Notes: generated by a model not told the origin, from the sequence alone. A DNA stretch of 64,000 nt from Bacillus solitudinis (GCF_002797395.1 NZ_KZ454943.1:921325-985324); one strand, 5' to 3'. Counted from the stretch's first letter, positions 51,541 to 61,301 are shown. Made by a program: numbers and translations.

Positions 51541-51599
51541 TGTTTTCCCTCCTAAGATGGTTTGTACTACATATATACGAGCCTCCATACAAAATAGAC

Positions 51600-51780
51600 C
51601 AACTTTGTCTTAGTTTTTAAGAAAAAGCTACACTGCAGCCCTATTTAAGAAGCAAGGAGCGTACACCGCTGTCAGGTTTTAGGTCATCTTCAAATGCTCT
51701 TCTTGTAGGAGACGCCCAGTGTGTGGAGGACTTGTTCTTCTGCTAATTACAAAAAAGCTTCTCCTAAAAATACTAACTAT
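51600..51780. repeat. Possible diverged intergenic repeat between racE and gerM
   Basis: About 180 bp without a gene. It shares GTGTGGAG (51721-51728) followed by CTGCTAA (51740-51746) with the element at 1238-1397, and is edged by GAAAAAGCT and AAAAAAGCTT. The relation is weak and based on short words only. No SigE promoter for gerM could be fixed with confidence in 51541-51620. Confidence 0.3.
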
Positions 51781-51798
51781 CTACTTTCTTCTCTTTTC

Positions 51799-51836
51799 AA
51801 AAAAAAAAAACTGATTAAGCATGTTTGCTTAATCAG
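51799..51836 (-). terminator. racE terminator
   Basis: Minus strand perfect stem CTGATTAAGCA with its complement, 4-nt loop, followed by 12 T. Very strong terminator. Confidence 0.95.
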
Positions 51837-51846
51837 GTTTCCTTTC

Positions 51847-52647
51847 TTAGCCTAGCTTTATCGTTCTTACACGTTCCACATTCATCTCAAGCCATTTATC
51901 AGCAAGACATTTAAAATTATCCGCATTTCCAGTTGTGAAAAACGAATGCTGAGGATTTCTATCCTTCGTATATAGGAGCCCCTTATGATAAAGGAGCCCA
52001 CTCACCTCTCTCGCCGTTTCATCCCCTGACGAAATCAATTGGATTTCATCGCCTACTTCCTCTTGGATGACCTGACGTAGCAAAGGATAATGGGTACAAC
52101 CTAGAATCAGCGTATCGAAGCCTTTTTTCTTAAGTGGATGAAGTGCTTCCGCAACGATTTCTCGCGCTTCTTCTCCTTCAAATACACCTCTTTCAACAAG
52201 CGGAACAAAAGGAGGACAAGCTAGACTCTCAACCCTCACTTGACTATTAATCGAAACTAGCGCTTTTTCATATGCTCGGCTTTCAATCGTACCAGTTGTC
52301 CCAATAACAGCTACATGGTCGGATTTAGTCACCTTTAAAGCACTAATCGCTCCCGGGTGTACAACCCCTACAACAGGGATCGCTAATTCTCTTTTTACTT
52401 CATCAAGCACAACAGCCGCTGCTGTATTACAAGCAATAACTAGCATTTTCATTCGTTCTTCCATTAAACGATTAATCATTTCCCAAGTGAAAGCCCTCAC
52501 CTCTTCAGCCGAACGAGGGCCATATGGACAACGAGCAGAATCGCCTATATAGACAATTTCTTCCTTTGGTAATTGGCGGAGAAGCTCTTTAGCTACCGTC
52601 AATCCACCTAATCCTGAATCTATTACTCCAATTGGTCTATCCAACAA
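51847..52647 (-). CDS. racE: Glutamate racemase
   Basis: 266-aa enzyme supplying D-glutamate for peptidoglycan. The two catalytic Cys are in [10 protein letters not shown] (near 73) and LGCTHYPLL (near 184), with flanking [10 protein letters not shown] and [12 protein letters not shown] start at 52647 gives the family N-terminus [12 protein letters not shown]. It lies upstream of gerM as in B. subtilis. Confidence 0.95.
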   Translation of the reverse strand: MLDRPIGVIDSGLGGLTVAKELLRQLPKEEIVYIGDSARCPYGPRSAEEVRAFTWEMINRLMEERMKMLVIACNTAAAVVLDEVKRELAIPVVGVVHPGAISALKVTKSDHVAVIGTTGTIESRAYEKALVSINSQVRVESLACPPFVPLVERGVFEGEEAREIVAEALHPLKKKGFDTLILGCTHYPLLRQVIQEEVGDEIQLISSGDETAREVSGLLYHKGLLYTKDRNPQHSFFTTGNADNFKCLADKWLEMNVERVRTIKLG

Positions 52648-52810
52648 TACTCCCTCAATTTCTTCATTTCTTTAATAGAAAGATTAGATTTATAAACTTC
52701 TCTGGTTGATATCACAGTATTCATTTCGCAAATGGATGATACATGGTTATTTCTAGTTATCTACCATTTTATTATTGTGTATGTTTTTGTTTCGAATTGC
52801 AAGCATCACA

Positions 52811-52846
52811 CTGAAAAAGCAATTGCCCTAGGACAATTGCTTTTTC
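52811..52846 (-). terminator. ptsHI terminator
   Basis: Stem AAAAAGCAATTGnCC with its complement around CTAGG, with flanking A and T runs, directly behind the ptsI stop. Confidence 0.9.
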
Positions 52847-52849
52847 ACC

Positions 52850-54571
52850 TTAAGCGTTTATAAATTGTTCTCTAACTTGTTGCTCTACTTCATCTGCAGT
52901 ACTAAGTTGAAGCATTTCTTCTGCAAATTGAGAAAGCTCAGTCTTAGATAGACTAAGAATTTGACTTCTAGCCGGCAATATAGATGTAGCACTCATACTA
53001 AATTCATCCAAACCTAAACCAAGCAGTAACGGAATGGCAATTTCATCTCCAGCCATTTCACCACACATCCCCGCCCATTTTCCTTGCTTATGAGCGGCAT
53101 CGATGACCATTTTTACTAAGCGTAAAATAGCCGGATGATATGGTTGGTATAAATAGGAGACCCGTTCATTCATTCGGTCTGCAGCCATAGTATATTGAAT
53201 AAGGTCATTCGTCCCAATGCTAAAGAAATCAACTTCTTTCGCAAACAGGTCAGCAGCAACTGCAGTTGACGGGATCTCAACCATGATTCCAACCTCAATT
53301 TGTTCAGATATTTCAATACCGTCTGCTAAAAGGTTGTCCTTCTCTTCTTGTAACATTTGTTTCGCTTGACGTAATTCCTCCATTGTTGCAATCATCGGGA
53401 ACATAATTTTCAAGTTTCCAAATGCACTTGCTCGAAGTAATGCTCGCAGTTGCGTTCGAAAAATGCCTTGCTCTTCTAGACATAAACGAATGGCACGGAA
53501 TCCTAAAAATGGATTTAATTCTTTCGGTAAATCTAAGTAGGGTAATTCTTTGTCTCCACCTATATCTAGCGTTCGGATTACGACTGGCTTATTTTCCATT
53601 CGTTCAACAACTTCTTTATAGGCTTCAAACTGTTCATCCTCAGTCGGAAGATTGTCGCGCCCCATGTATAAGAATTCAGTACGATATAGACCAATAGCTT
53701 CTGCACCGTTACCTATAACACCGTCCAAATCTTTTGGCGTTCCGATATTTGCAGCTAACTCTACATGTTCCCCGTCTTTAGAAACAGTTGATTCTAAAAC
53801 GAGCTTTGCCCATTCTTCTTTCTGTTTATCATAATCGGCCTTTTTCTTGCGATACTCAGTTAGCTGAGCTTCTGTAGGCTCAATAATGACTTGTCCATCC
53901 AGACCATCAACAATAACCATCATACCAGTTTTCACTTGAGTGGTTACTTCCTTTGTTCCAACTACAGCAGGAATTTCTAAAGACCGTGACATGATTGCTG
54001 AATGAGAGGTTCTGCCTCCAACGTTTGTAGCAAACCCCTTGACGAAAACGGGATTTAACTGAGCTGTATCTGAAGGGGTTAAGTCGTCCGCAATCACAAT
54101 CGTTTCTTCAACAAGAGTAGCCAAAGAACGCGCCTCAATTCCGAGTAAATGACCTAGCACTCGCTTTGTCACATCACGGATGTCTGCCGCTCGTTCTCTC
54201 ATATATTCATTATCCATATTTTCAAACATCGTAATGAACATATTTGCCACTTCATTTAAAGCAAACTCGGCATTTTGACCATCTGATTTAATTTTATCTG
54301 AAACACTATCCACTAATTCAGGATCACTTAAAACAAGCAAATGAGCAGAAAAAATTTCAGCTTTATCAGCACCTAACTCTGCTTCTGCTTTGTCACGAAT
54401 TGCCGAAAGCTCTTGCTTTGACACAGAGAGTGCATCCTGCAACCGCCCTATTTCATCTTCTACGTTTTCAATGTTCAGTCGTTCTATGTTGAAAGTAGGC
54501 TCCTCATGAACAAAAGCCTTAGCAATCGCAACACCTGCTGATGCAGCGATGCCAGTAAGAGTTTGTTGCAT
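52850..54571 (-). CDS. ptsI: PTS enzyme I (phosphoenolpyruvate-protein phosphotransferase)
   Basis: 573-aa cytoplasmic enzyme, first phosphotransfer of the sugar PTS: PEP to its active His to HPr. The phospho-His lies in [21 protein letters not shown] (near 187-191). HPr-binding helices are N-terminal, and the PEP-binding barrel holds [19 protein letters not shown] and the C-terminal GMCGEMAGD. Five bp after ptsH. Confidence 0.97.
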   Translation of the reverse strand: MQQTLTGIAASAGVAIAKAFVHEEPTFNIERLNIENVEDEIGRLQDALSVSKQELSAIRDKAEAELGADKAEIFSAHLLVLSDPELVDSVSDKIKSDGQNAEFALNEVANMFITMFENMDNEYMRERAADIRDVTKRVLGHLLGIEARSLATLVEETIVIADDLTPSDTAQLNPVFVKGFATNVGGRTSHSAIMSRSLEIPAVVGTKEVTTQVKTGMMVIVDGLDGQVIIEPTEAQLTEYRKKKADYDKQKEEWAKLVLESTVSKDGEHVELAANIGTPKDLDGVIGNGAEAIGLYRTEFLYMGRDNLPTEDEQFEAYKEVVERMENKPVVIRTLDIGGDKELPYLDLPKELNPFLGFRAIRLCLEEQGIFRTQLRALLRASAFGNLKIMFPMIATMEELRQAKQMLQEEKDNLLADGIEISEQIEVGIMVEIPSTAVAADLFAKEVDFFSIGTNDLIQYTMAADRMNERVSYLYQPYHPAILRLVKMVIDAAHKQGKWAGMCGEMAGDEIAIPLLLGLGLDEFSMSATSILPARSQILSLSKTELSQFAEEMLQLSTADEVEQQVREQFINA

Positions 54572-54576
54572 GTTAT

Positions 54577-54843
54577 TTATTCACCTAACCCATCTTTTAT
54601 GATTTCTTCAATTCCTTTTAAAGCCTCACTAGCATCGGATCCCTCAGCTTTGACTGTTACCTCTGCACCTTGACCTACTCCAAGAGACATAACACCCATG
54701 ATTGATTTCAGGTTTACAGACTTACCTTTGAATTCAAGTGTGATATCTGAAGAATATTGTCCTGCTTTATTCACTAATTGTGTAGCTGGACGCGCATGAA
54801 TTCCTGTTTCTGCTGTGATTTTAAATGTTTTTTCTGCCATCAT
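54577..54843 (-). CDS. ptsH: PTS phosphocarrier protein HPr
   Basis: 88-aa HPr. Active His15 (counted from MAEK) lies in [11 protein letters not shown], and regulatory Ser46, target of HPr kinase for CcpA control, in [12 protein letters not shown]. Two ATG codons are adjacent; 54840 gives the usual N-terminus. RBS AGAGG. ptsHI lies between racE and gerE here, whereas B. subtilis has it with ptsG. Confidence 0.97.
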   Translation of the reverse strand: MMAEKTFKITAETGIHARPATQLVNKAGQYSSDITLEFKGKSVNLKSIMGVMSLGVGQGAEVTVKAEGSDASEALKGIEEIIKDGLGE

Positions 54844-55221
54844 TAATCAACCTCTTTCGATAAAAGAATTTTGGATGTAAATAACTTTGCTAACTCTTAT
54901 GCAAATTTACCTAATTCATTTCCAGTATTTTTCTGTTTAGGAAAAAAGTTTGAAAACGGTTCACACTCCAAGCATACTAAAAAAGACACCAGCAAAGAAA
55001 CGCACATGACGAAATGATGATGTACTTAATTTAGAGTACCCCATCCTATCCCCATATACACTTTCCTTACTCATGCCTGATCGAGTCAGTAACACGTAAA
55101 TTAAAGTGCGACCACTATGTATGCTTGAAAGCTTTAGAAAAAGAACAATACCAGGCAATTGTCCAATTGAATAAGAACTAAAAAAGCGATTATCCAATAG
55201 GTTTACAATAAGATTAGTCAC
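54844..55221 (-). other. Long ptsH leader region
   Basis: If the promoter at 55222-55251 drives ptsH, its 5' leader is about 370 nt. It contains purine-rich stretches and an open frame (54961-55251) without RBS. No GlcT-type antiterminator target and terminator pair could be identified. A half-cre-like TGAACCGTTTTCA is at about 54953-54965. Confidence 0.4.
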
Positions 55222-55251
55222 ATTATACCATAATTGAAATTCGTCTTTCAA
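55222..55251 (-). promoter_or_regulatory. SigA-type promoter, probably of ptsHI
   Basis: Minus strand -35 TTGAAA (55246-55251), 18-bp spacer, -10 TATAAT (55222-55227) with TG one base before. It is the best promoter upstream of ptsH. Confidence 0.65.
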
Positions 55252-55358
55252 TAGATGTATAAGATTCTTAGACTTTAAAAATGTATTTCCTGAATTTTAA
55301 TTAGTCGACAGCCTCATATTCCTCATACTTTTTAACTTATTTTTGTTCTTTACGTATC

Positions 55359-55386
55359 ACAAGAGTTCTCAAATCCACATATACTA
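55359..55386 (+). promoter_or_regulatory. SigK-type promoter of gerE
   Basis: -10 CATATACTA (55378-55386) fits CATANNNTA, and AC (55359-55360) lies 17 bp upstream. gerE is transcribed by SigK in B. subtilis. The AC element alone carries little information; the -10 match and gene identity support it. Confidence 0.65.
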
Positions 55387-55462
55387 TGATGACTAAACCC
55401 CTTCAACTCGTGGGACTGAGAAACCACATCGCTTTTAGCCTGAGCAAGAAGGAGTGAACTCA

Positions 55463-55687
55463 TTGAAAGGAGCAGAATTTGGACCTAAACCTTTACTTAC
55501 GAAAAGGGAACGCGAAGTATTCGAGCTACTTGTGCAAGACAAAACGACAAGAGATATTGCTCAACTGCTTTTCATAAGTGAAAAAACTGTTCGAAATCAC
55601 ATTTCCAATACAATGCAGAAATTGGGGGTCAAGGGGCGCTCCCAAGCCGTTATTGAACTCATCAGACTAGGGGAGCTTGAAATATAG
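55463..55687 (+). CDS. gerE: Late mother-cell transcription regulator GerE
   Basis: 74-aa LuxR-type helix-turn-helix protein, almost entirely the DNA-binding domain (LTKREREVFELLVQDKTT..., then ISEKTVRNHISNTMQKLGVKGR). It controls late SigK coat genes. The TTG at 55463 gives the exact 74-aa family length and is 6 nt from AGGAGTG; the GTG at 55454 lies inside that RBS. Very high similarity to the B. subtilis protein as remembered. Confidence 0.96.
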   Translation: MKGAEFGPKPLLTKREREVFELLVQDKTTRDIAQLLFISEKTVRNHISNTMQKLGVKGRSQAVIELIRLGELEI

Positions 55688-55701
55688 TTCATATGAGTTT
55701 A

Positions 55702-55749
55702 AAACTAAAAACCAGTTATTCATACTATAAGGACTCTGGTTTTTAGTTT
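55702..55749 (+). terminator. gerE terminator
   Basis: 14-bp perfect stem AAACTAAAAACCAG/CTGGTTTTTAGTTT with a 20-nt loop. Confidence 0.7.
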
Positions 55750-55757
55750 CATACGAG

Positions 55758-55792
55758 AAAAAAAGGCTTCTCCATTAGGAGAAGCCTTTTTA
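55758..55792 (-). terminator. sdhCAB terminator
   Basis: Minus strand stem AAAAAGGCTTCTCC with its complement, loop TAAT, followed by seven T, just behind sdhB. Confidence 0.93.
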
Positions 55793-55798
55793 CATTAA

Positions 55799-56551
55799 TT
55801 AATTACCACCAAAGAAGTTCTTGAATGATTGAAGAGTTGTTTCTCTGTTTAATGCAGCGATAGATGTCGTTAAAGGAATTCCCTTAGGACATGATTGCAC
55901 ACAGTTTTGAGAATTACCACAATTAGCAAGGCCACCGTCTCCCATGATTGTTTCAAGACGTTCAGCTTTATTCATCTCACCAGTGGGATGTGCGTTAAAT
56001 AAACGAACTTGTGAAAGCGGAGCAGGACCAATGAAATCGGACTTGCTGTTCACATTTGGACAAGCTTCAAGGCATACACCACAAGTCATACATTTTGAAA
56101 GCTCATATGCCCATTGACGTTTCGTTTCCGCCATACGTGGCCCTGGACCAAGATCGTACGTACCGTCAATTGGAATCCATGCTTTAACCTTTTTCAATGA
56201 ATCAAACATACGACTGCGATCAACCATCAAATCACGAACAACTGGGAATGTTTTCATTGGTTCAAGACGAATTGGTTGTTCAAGTTGGTCGACAAGCGCT
56301 GTACAAGATTGACGTGGCTTACCATTAATAACCATTGAACATGCCCCACAAACCTCTTCAAGACAATTCATGTCCCAAGCAATTGGTGTTGTCTGTTCTC
56401 CCTTTGAATTAAGGGGGTTACGACGAAACTCCATTAATGCGGAGATAACGTTCATATTCGGACGGTAAGGTACTTGAAACTCCTCGTTATAAGGAGTACT
56501 GTTCGGGTCATCTTGTCGTGTTACAACGAAACGAATTGTTTTTTCACTCAT
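55799..56551 (-). CDS. sdhB: Succinate dehydrogenase iron-sulfur subunit SdhB
   Basis: 250-aa electron-transfer subunit of complex II. [2Fe-2S] Cys set in CLEEVCGACSMVINGKPRQSC-type segment (Cys near 64-85), then CMTCGVCLEACP and CGNSQNCVQSCPKGIP for the [4Fe-4S] and [3Fe-4S] clusters. It overlaps sdhA by 4 bp. Confidence 0.97.
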   Translation of the reverse strand: MSEKTIRFVVTRQDDPNSTPYNEEFQVPYRPNMNVISALMEFRRNPLNSKGEQTTPIAWDMNCLEEVCGACSMVINGKPRQSCTALVDQLEQPIRLEPMKTFPVVRDLMVDRSRMFDSLKKVKAWIPIDGTYDLGPGPRMAETKRQWAYELSKCMTCGVCLEACPNVNSKSDFIGPAPLSQVRLFNAHPTGEMNKAERLETIMGDGGLANCGNSQNCVQSCPKGIPLTTSIAALNRETTLQSFKNFFGGN

Positions 56552-58317
56552 GATTTAACAGCTCCTTGTTTCTTTTGAGAATAGTCACGCTTACGCGGTT
56601 GAATTAATGATGTGTCAACTTCCTCGTACTCAAACACAGGCGCTTTTGTCTCAGGATTGTATTTTGCTTTTGTTGTCTTTAAGAATTCTTCGTCATTACG
56701 TTCAGGAAAATCAGGCTTAAAGTGAGCACCACGGCTCTCATTACGATTATAAGCTCCCATTGTAATCACTCGTGCTAGTTTAAGCATGCCATCTAACTGA
56801 CGTGTAAACGAAGCCCCTTGATTGCTCCATTTCGCTGTATCATTAATGTTAATATTCTGGTAGCGTTCCATCAATTCTTGAATCTTTTCATCTGTTTTAA
56901 GAAGCTTTTCATTGTAACGAACAACTGTTACGTTATCAGTCATCCACTCACCAAGCTCTTTATGAAGAATATAGGCATTCTCTTTTCCGTCCAAAGTCAT
57001 AATCTTATTAAGCGTCTCTTGTTCCTTCTTCACTTCATTTTCAAATACTGAAGATGACAGGTCACTTGCCGATTTTTCAAGACTATTAATGTAATTAACC
57101 GCATTCGGACCTGCAACCATACCGCCATAAATAGCTGATAATAAAGAGTTTGCACCGAGACGATTTGCACCATGCTGTGAATAATCACATTCACCCGCAG
57201 CAAACAAACCAGGAATATTAGTCATTTGATCGTAATCAACCCACATACCACCCATTGAATAATGAACAGCAGGGAAGATTTTCATTGGTACCTTACGAGG
57301 GTCATCACCCATGAATTTTTCGTAAATCTCTATAATACCACCAAGCTTAATATCAAGCTCTTTAGGATCTTTGTGAGAAAGGTCCAAATACACCATGTTC
57401 TCTCCATTAATTCCAAGCTTCTGCTCAACACAGACGTCGAAAATTTCACGTGTTGCAATATCACGTGGCACTAAATTTCCGTAGGCAGGGTATTTTTCTT
57501 CTAAGAAGTACCATGGCTTACCGTCTTTGTATGTCCATACACGTCCACCTTCACCACGGGCTGATTCACTCATTAGACGAAGCTTATCATCTCCAGGAAT
57601 GGCCGTTGGATGAATTTGAATAAATTCACCATTTGCATAGTAAACACCTTGCTCGTAAAGCTTAGCGGCTGCATATCCCGTATTAATTACAGAATTGGTT
57701 GATTTACCAAAAATAATTCCAGGACCACCAGTGGCCATAATTACTGCATCAGCTGCAAAACTGTGGATTTCTGATGTTTTTAAGTTTTGAGCAGTAATTC
57801 CCCGACAGGTACCCTCGTCATCAACAATAGCTGAAAGGAATTCCCATCCTTCATACTTTGTTACAAGACCACTTGTTTCATGACGACGCACTTGCTCGTC
57901 CAATGCATAAAGTAACTGCTGACCAGTCGTAGCACCAGCAAACGCTGTACGATGATGTTGAGTTCCACCAAAGCGACGGAAGTCAAGCAAGCCTTCTGGC
58001 GTACGATTAAACATAACACCCATACGATCCATTAAATGAATAATACCAGGCGCAGCCTCTGTCATCGCCTTAACAGGAGGTTGGTTTGCTAAAAAGTCGC
58101 CTCCATAAACAGTATCATCAAAGTGTTCATACGGAGAATCGCCTTCCCCTTTTGTGTTAACTGCTCCATTAATTCCGCCCTGCGCACATACAGAGTGAGA
58201 ACGTTTAACAGGAACTAACGAAAAAAGATCGACTGGAACGCCTTTTTCTGCTGCTTTAATTGTTGCCATCAGACCAGCTAGTCCGCCTCCGACAACAATA
58301 ACTCTTCCTTTACTCAT
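56548..58317 (-). CDS. sdhA: Succinate dehydrogenase flavoprotein subunit SdhA
   Basis: 589-aa FAD-linked catalytic subunit. FAD-binding GGGLAGLMATIKAAEKG at the N-terminus; GGTQHHRTAFAGATTGQQ and the active-site SARGEGG with HPTAIPG; the C-terminal RNESRGAHFKPDFPERND. It converts succinate to fumarate, passing electrons via SdhB to menaquinone at SdhC. Confidence 0.97.
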   Translation of the reverse strand: MSKGRVIVVGGGLAGLMATIKAAEKGVPVDLFSLVPVKRSHSVCAQGGINGAVNTKGEGDSPYEHFDDTVYGGDFLANQPPVKAMTEAAPGIIHLMDRMGVMFNRTPEGLLDFRRFGGTQHHRTAFAGATTGQQLLYALDEQVRRHETSGLVTKYEGWEFLSAIVDDEGTCRGITAQNLKTSEIHSFAADAVIMATGGPGIIFGKSTNSVINTGYAAAKLYEQGVYYANGEFIQIHPTAIPGDDKLRLMSESARGEGGRVWTYKDGKPWYFLEEKYPAYGNLVPRDIATREIFDVCVEQKLGINGENMVYLDLSHKDPKELDIKLGGIIEIYEKFMGDDPRKVPMKIFPAVHYSMGGMWVDYDQMTNIPGLFAAGECDYSQHGANRLGANSLLSAIYGGMVAGPNAVNYINSLEKSASDLSSSVFENEVKKEQETLNKIMTLDGKENAYILHKELGEWMTDNVTVVRYNEKLLKTDEKIQELMERYQNININDTAKWSNQGASFTRQLDGMLKLARVITMGAYNRNESRGAHFKPDFPERNDEEFLKTTKAKYNPETKAPVFEYEEVDTSLIQPRKRDYSQKKQGAVKS

Positions 58318-58330
58318 ATTGACCCACTCC

Positions 58331-58960
58331 TTAAATGTTTGCTAAGTCTGGATTAATGAATGCTAGGATTGCACGAATCCCGACAAACGTTAATACGACG
58401 AAAATTGCTATCGTTACATATGTTGCAATTTGTTGTGAACGAGGTGATACTGTAATTCCCCACGATACTACGAATGACCAAAGACCATTTGCTAAGTGGA
58501 ATGTAGCTGACACAACACCAATAATATAGAAAACTAACATAAATGGTGAACTAAGTATGTCTGCCATCATATTGTAGTTAACTTCCGCTCCAAATGCTGC
58601 TGCAATTCGAGTTTCCCATACATGCCAAGCAATAAAGACTAAGAGGATGATACCTGAAATTCGTTGTAAGCGAAACATCCAATTTCGGAAGAATCCATAA
58701 CGGCTTGTATTATTTCGCGCCTGAAACGCAATGTAAAGTCCATAAATTGCATGAAATAAAATTGGAATGTAAATAACGAAGATTTCAAGTGCGTAACGGA
58801 AAGGTAAACCTTCCATAAAATGTGAAGCCTGATTAAATGCGCTTGCTCCCTTAGTTGCAAAATGATTGACGACCAAATGTTGAACTAAAAATAGTCCAAT
58901 TGGTATAACGCCAAGTAAGGAATGTAACTTTCGATTAAAATACTCTCGATTACTTGCCAT
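58331..58960 (-). CDS. sdhC: Succinate dehydrogenase cytochrome b558 subunit SdhC
   Basis: 209-aa membrane anchor with five hydrophobic segments and two haem groups. Haem-ligand His candidates lie in LVQHLVVNHF, in LFHAIYGLY, in WHVWETR and in FHLANGLW. ATG at 58960 has GGGGGG/AAAAGG upstream and gives the family start MASNREYFNRKLHSLLG; the longer frame from 59140 runs into the leader. Confidence 0.95.
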   Translation of the reverse strand: MASNREYFNRKLHSLLGVIPIGLFLVQHLVVNHFATKGASAFNQASHFMEGLPFRYALEIFVIYIPILFHAIYGLYIAFQARNNTSRYGFFRNWMFRLQRISGIILLVFIAWHVWETRIAAAFGAEVNYNMMADILSSPFMLVFYIIGVVSATFHLANGLWSFVVSWGITVSPRSQQIATYVTIAIFVVLTFVGIRAILAFINPDLANI

Positions 58961-59127
58961 ACCTTTTCCCCCCAAAAATGTTTTTGTCCCTATCCATACT
59001 CCTAAACAGATCTTTCTTCTCTTTTCTTCGTATAATGTGTACCTCCCCACCGCGAAATATCGGGATATGGAAATTCTACGAAAATGTGAAACCTTTATAA
59101 AGTTTCTGTGAAAAAAACGACAAATTA

Positions 59128-59156
59128 ATTGTACTCCCATCGGATAACCTCGTCAA
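59128..59156 (-). promoter_or_regulatory. SigA-type promoter of sdhCAB with adjacent cre-like site
   Basis: Minus strand -35 TTGACG (59151-59156), 17-bp spacer, -10 TACAAT (59128-59133). Abutting upstream (59156-59169) is TGTATACGTTTTCT, a cre-like sequence with two mismatches. The resulting leader is about 160 nt. Confidence 0.7.
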
Positions 59157-59231
59157 GAAAACGTATACAAGCTTTTACTTATTTTAATATAGCTGCAATC
59201 CTTGTTTAGGAAAGAAAAAAAGACCTTTTCT

Positions 59232-59260
59232 CCCCTCTTATTTTACTAAAAATAAGGGGG
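59232..59260 (-). terminator. Terminator of the K+ channel gene
   Basis: Minus strand CCCCCTTATTTT/AAAATAAGAGGGG with one bulge and a 4-nt loop; a T run follows after about 10 nt. Confidence 0.65.
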
Positions 59261-59300
59261 TATGACAAAGCCTCTTTTAAAAAAAATATATATTAATATA

Positions 59301-60647
59301 TTAACCGATGATAATTCTTTCTGTTGGATACTTGAAATGGCTTTTTGTTTCTTTGCGCCGAACCGAAAATAAGAATGCAATCAACCCAACTCGACCAATA
59401 AACATTAAAATAATTAAGATAAACTGACTTGGAAAGGATAGTTCTGGTGTAATCCCCATTGATAATCCACAAGTTCCAAAAGCTGATGCTGTTTCAAAAA
59501 TAATTGCACTAAGGGATATCTGTTGGCCTTCAAATGCAACAATTAACGTTACTGCAGCAAATAACATTACTAAAAATACAGAAAGAACAATAAACGCCTT
59601 TTGTCGGTCCTCAGGATGGATTTCACGCCCAAATACTTTAACATCATCTTTCCCTAAAGCAAAACTTCTGATCGTTAGAAACATTACAGCTATGGTCGTT
59701 GTTCGAATACCGCCACCTACACTAGATGGACTCGCACCAATAATCATTAAACCAGACATAAAGAGGATGGTTGCTTGTCCTAAGTCAGAGACGTCCATTA
59801 TCGTTAGACCACCACTTCTTGTCGTTGCCGAATTGAATAATGAAAAAAATAATTGTTGATGCCACTCCAAGCCCACATAATAATTGCCACTTTCTAAAGC
59901 CCAAATTCCGATCACACCAATAAGGAACACAACGAAATAAGTTGTTGTCGTAATTTTCGTAAATAAGCTAAATTTAAAATTAGGATTTTCCCTTGAGAAA
60001 TATGCTCTTAATTCTAAAAGTACTGGAAATCCTATCGCTCCTGCAAAAATAAGTAATATCGTCACAAGCTGAACGTAGTAATCATCAGCAAAGGGGATTA
60101 ATGATTGACCAGTCACATCAAACCCAGCGTTTGTAAATGCACTTAAGGCCGCAAAGGCACCTTGGTAATAAGCTTCAAATGCCGTATCAAAATAACGCAG
60201 ATAGTAACTACCTAATATTATTGTACCAATCAATTCAATAATAAGTGCAACAAACAAAATACCTCTCATTAAGTTAACTAAGCCAGCAAATTGATTTTGA
60301 TTTTGGTCGACCATAATAAGCATTCGTTGTGATAGATTGATTTTTCGTCCAAAAAGCATCCACACAAAGGTACCTAAAGTCATAACCCCTATACCTCCAA
60401 GTTGAATTGCCAAAGAAAGAAAAATAACCCCAATATAGCTGTAGGTCTCAGAGACGTTAACAACTGTTAACCCTGTTACGCTTACTGCGCTAACTGATGT
60501 GAATAACGCCTCAGAGAAAGAAACATTCACACCAGGTAAATGTGAGATAGGTAAATAAAGTAATACACTAAAAAGGACCATTGCAACAATATAAGCAATG
60601 ATGATGACACGAAAAGGACTTAAAAATTGACTCATTGAGGATCTCAT
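59301..60647 (-). CDS. KtrB/TrkH-family potassium transporter membrane subunit
   Basis: 448-aa integral membrane protein with four M1-P-M2 repeats. The four filter segments are readable: SVTGLT, TNAGFD, TRSGG and GTCGLS, each with the conserved Gly. It is of KtrB/KtrD size. The usual cytosolic gating partner KtrA/KtrC is not encoded next to it, as for B. subtilis ktrD. ATG at 60647 has GGAGG 10 nt upstream. K+ (or Na+-coupled) uptake matters in alkaliphiles, but that link is inference. Confidence 0.9.
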   Translation of the reverse strand: MRSSMSQFLSPFRVIIIAYIVAMVLFSVLLYLPISHLPGVNVSFSEALFTSVSAVSVTGLTVVNVSETYSYIGVIFLSLAIQLGGIGVMTLGTFVWMLFGRKINLSQRMLIMVDQNQNQFAGLVNLMRGILFVALIIELIGTIILGSYYLRYFDTAFEAYYQGAFAALSAFTNAGFDVTGQSLIPFADDYYVQLVTILLIFAGAIGFPVLLELRAYFSRENPNFKFSLFTKITTTTYFVVFLIGVIGIWALESGNYYVGLEWHQQLFFSLFNSATTRSGGLTIMDVSDLGQATILFMSGLMIIGASPSSVGGGIRTTTIAVMFLTIRSFALGKDDVKVFGREIHPEDRQKAFIVLSVFLVMLFAAVTLIVAFEGQQISLSAIIFETASAFGTCGLSMGITPELSFPSQFILIILMFIGRVGLIAFLFSVRRKETKSHFKYPTERIIIG

Positions 60648-60771
60648 ACATTTAAAACCTCCGCATTTATTCGAGCTTAAGTATACCACTCTTGAAATAT
60701 TGAATCTAGAAGGTCTAGAGAAAAAATGGCATCCCGATTATAATGAGATAAGAAAGAGGTGTGTTTTAAAA

Positions 60772-61173
60772 ATGGAAGCGAATGAAACCCAGTTATTTGG
60801 TTATGATTTGATTCGTAACGATTTATTAAATGAGTTACTCGGTCAAGAGCATGATGCTCTATTATATTGGAGTGGGAAAGCTTTAGCTCGTAAGTACCCC
60901 CTACATTCAATTGAGGAAACGATTGAGTTCTTTAATAGAGCTGAATGGGGATCCCTATCTCTTGTAAAAGAAAAGAAACAGGAACGTAGATTTGAACTCC
61001 GTGGACCATGGATGGGAAAATACGATTCACGTTGTTACCAGTTAGAGTCTGGCTTTTTAGCTCAACAGGTGGAAAGTTTAGTAGGCTTTATTTCCGAATC
61101 AATTTATCACGTGAAGCGTGATTACGTCCTTTTACAAGTACAAACTGACACCCACGATGCAGTTGAAAAATAG
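60772..61173 (+). CDS. yslB: YslB-like protein (DUF2507)
   Basis: 133-aa cytoplasmic protein of the DUF2507/YslB family, related in fold to V4R-type domains. Motifs LYWSGKALARKYPL and FLAQQVESLVG are typical. ATG at 60772 has AGAGGTG about 8 nt upstream; the longer frame from 60700 lacks an RBS. Divergent from the K+ channel gene; function unknown. Confidence 0.88.
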   Translation: MEANETQLFGYDLIRNDLLNELLGQEHDALLYWSGKALARKYPLHSIEETIEFFNRAEWGSLSLVKEKKQERRFELRGPWMGKYDSRCYQLESGFLAQQVESLVGFISESIYHVKRDYVLLQVQTDTHDAVEK

Positions 61174-61203
61174 AAAGCTTTACAGCCGTTGTTTTCTTTT
61201 AAT

Positions 61204-61232
61204 CCTGCTATGAATTGATCACTCATAGCAGG
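61204..61232. terminator. Hairpin between convergent yslB and lysC
   Basis: 10-bp perfect stem CCTGCTATGA/TCATAGCAGG with a 9-nt loop. T runs are weak on both sides. Confidence 0.6.
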
Positions 61233-61301
61233 CACATTGATTTATTTAACTCACAAAATCATTTAGAAACATATACTATTCATTTTTAATATGTGCGTAC
61301 T

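Noticed and set aside
54961-55251. Open frame of 96 codons on the minus strand upstream of ptsH
   Set aside because: It would start at a TTG without RBS that coincides with the -35 box of the likely ptsH promoter, and its sequence matches no family I know. Treated as leader RNA.
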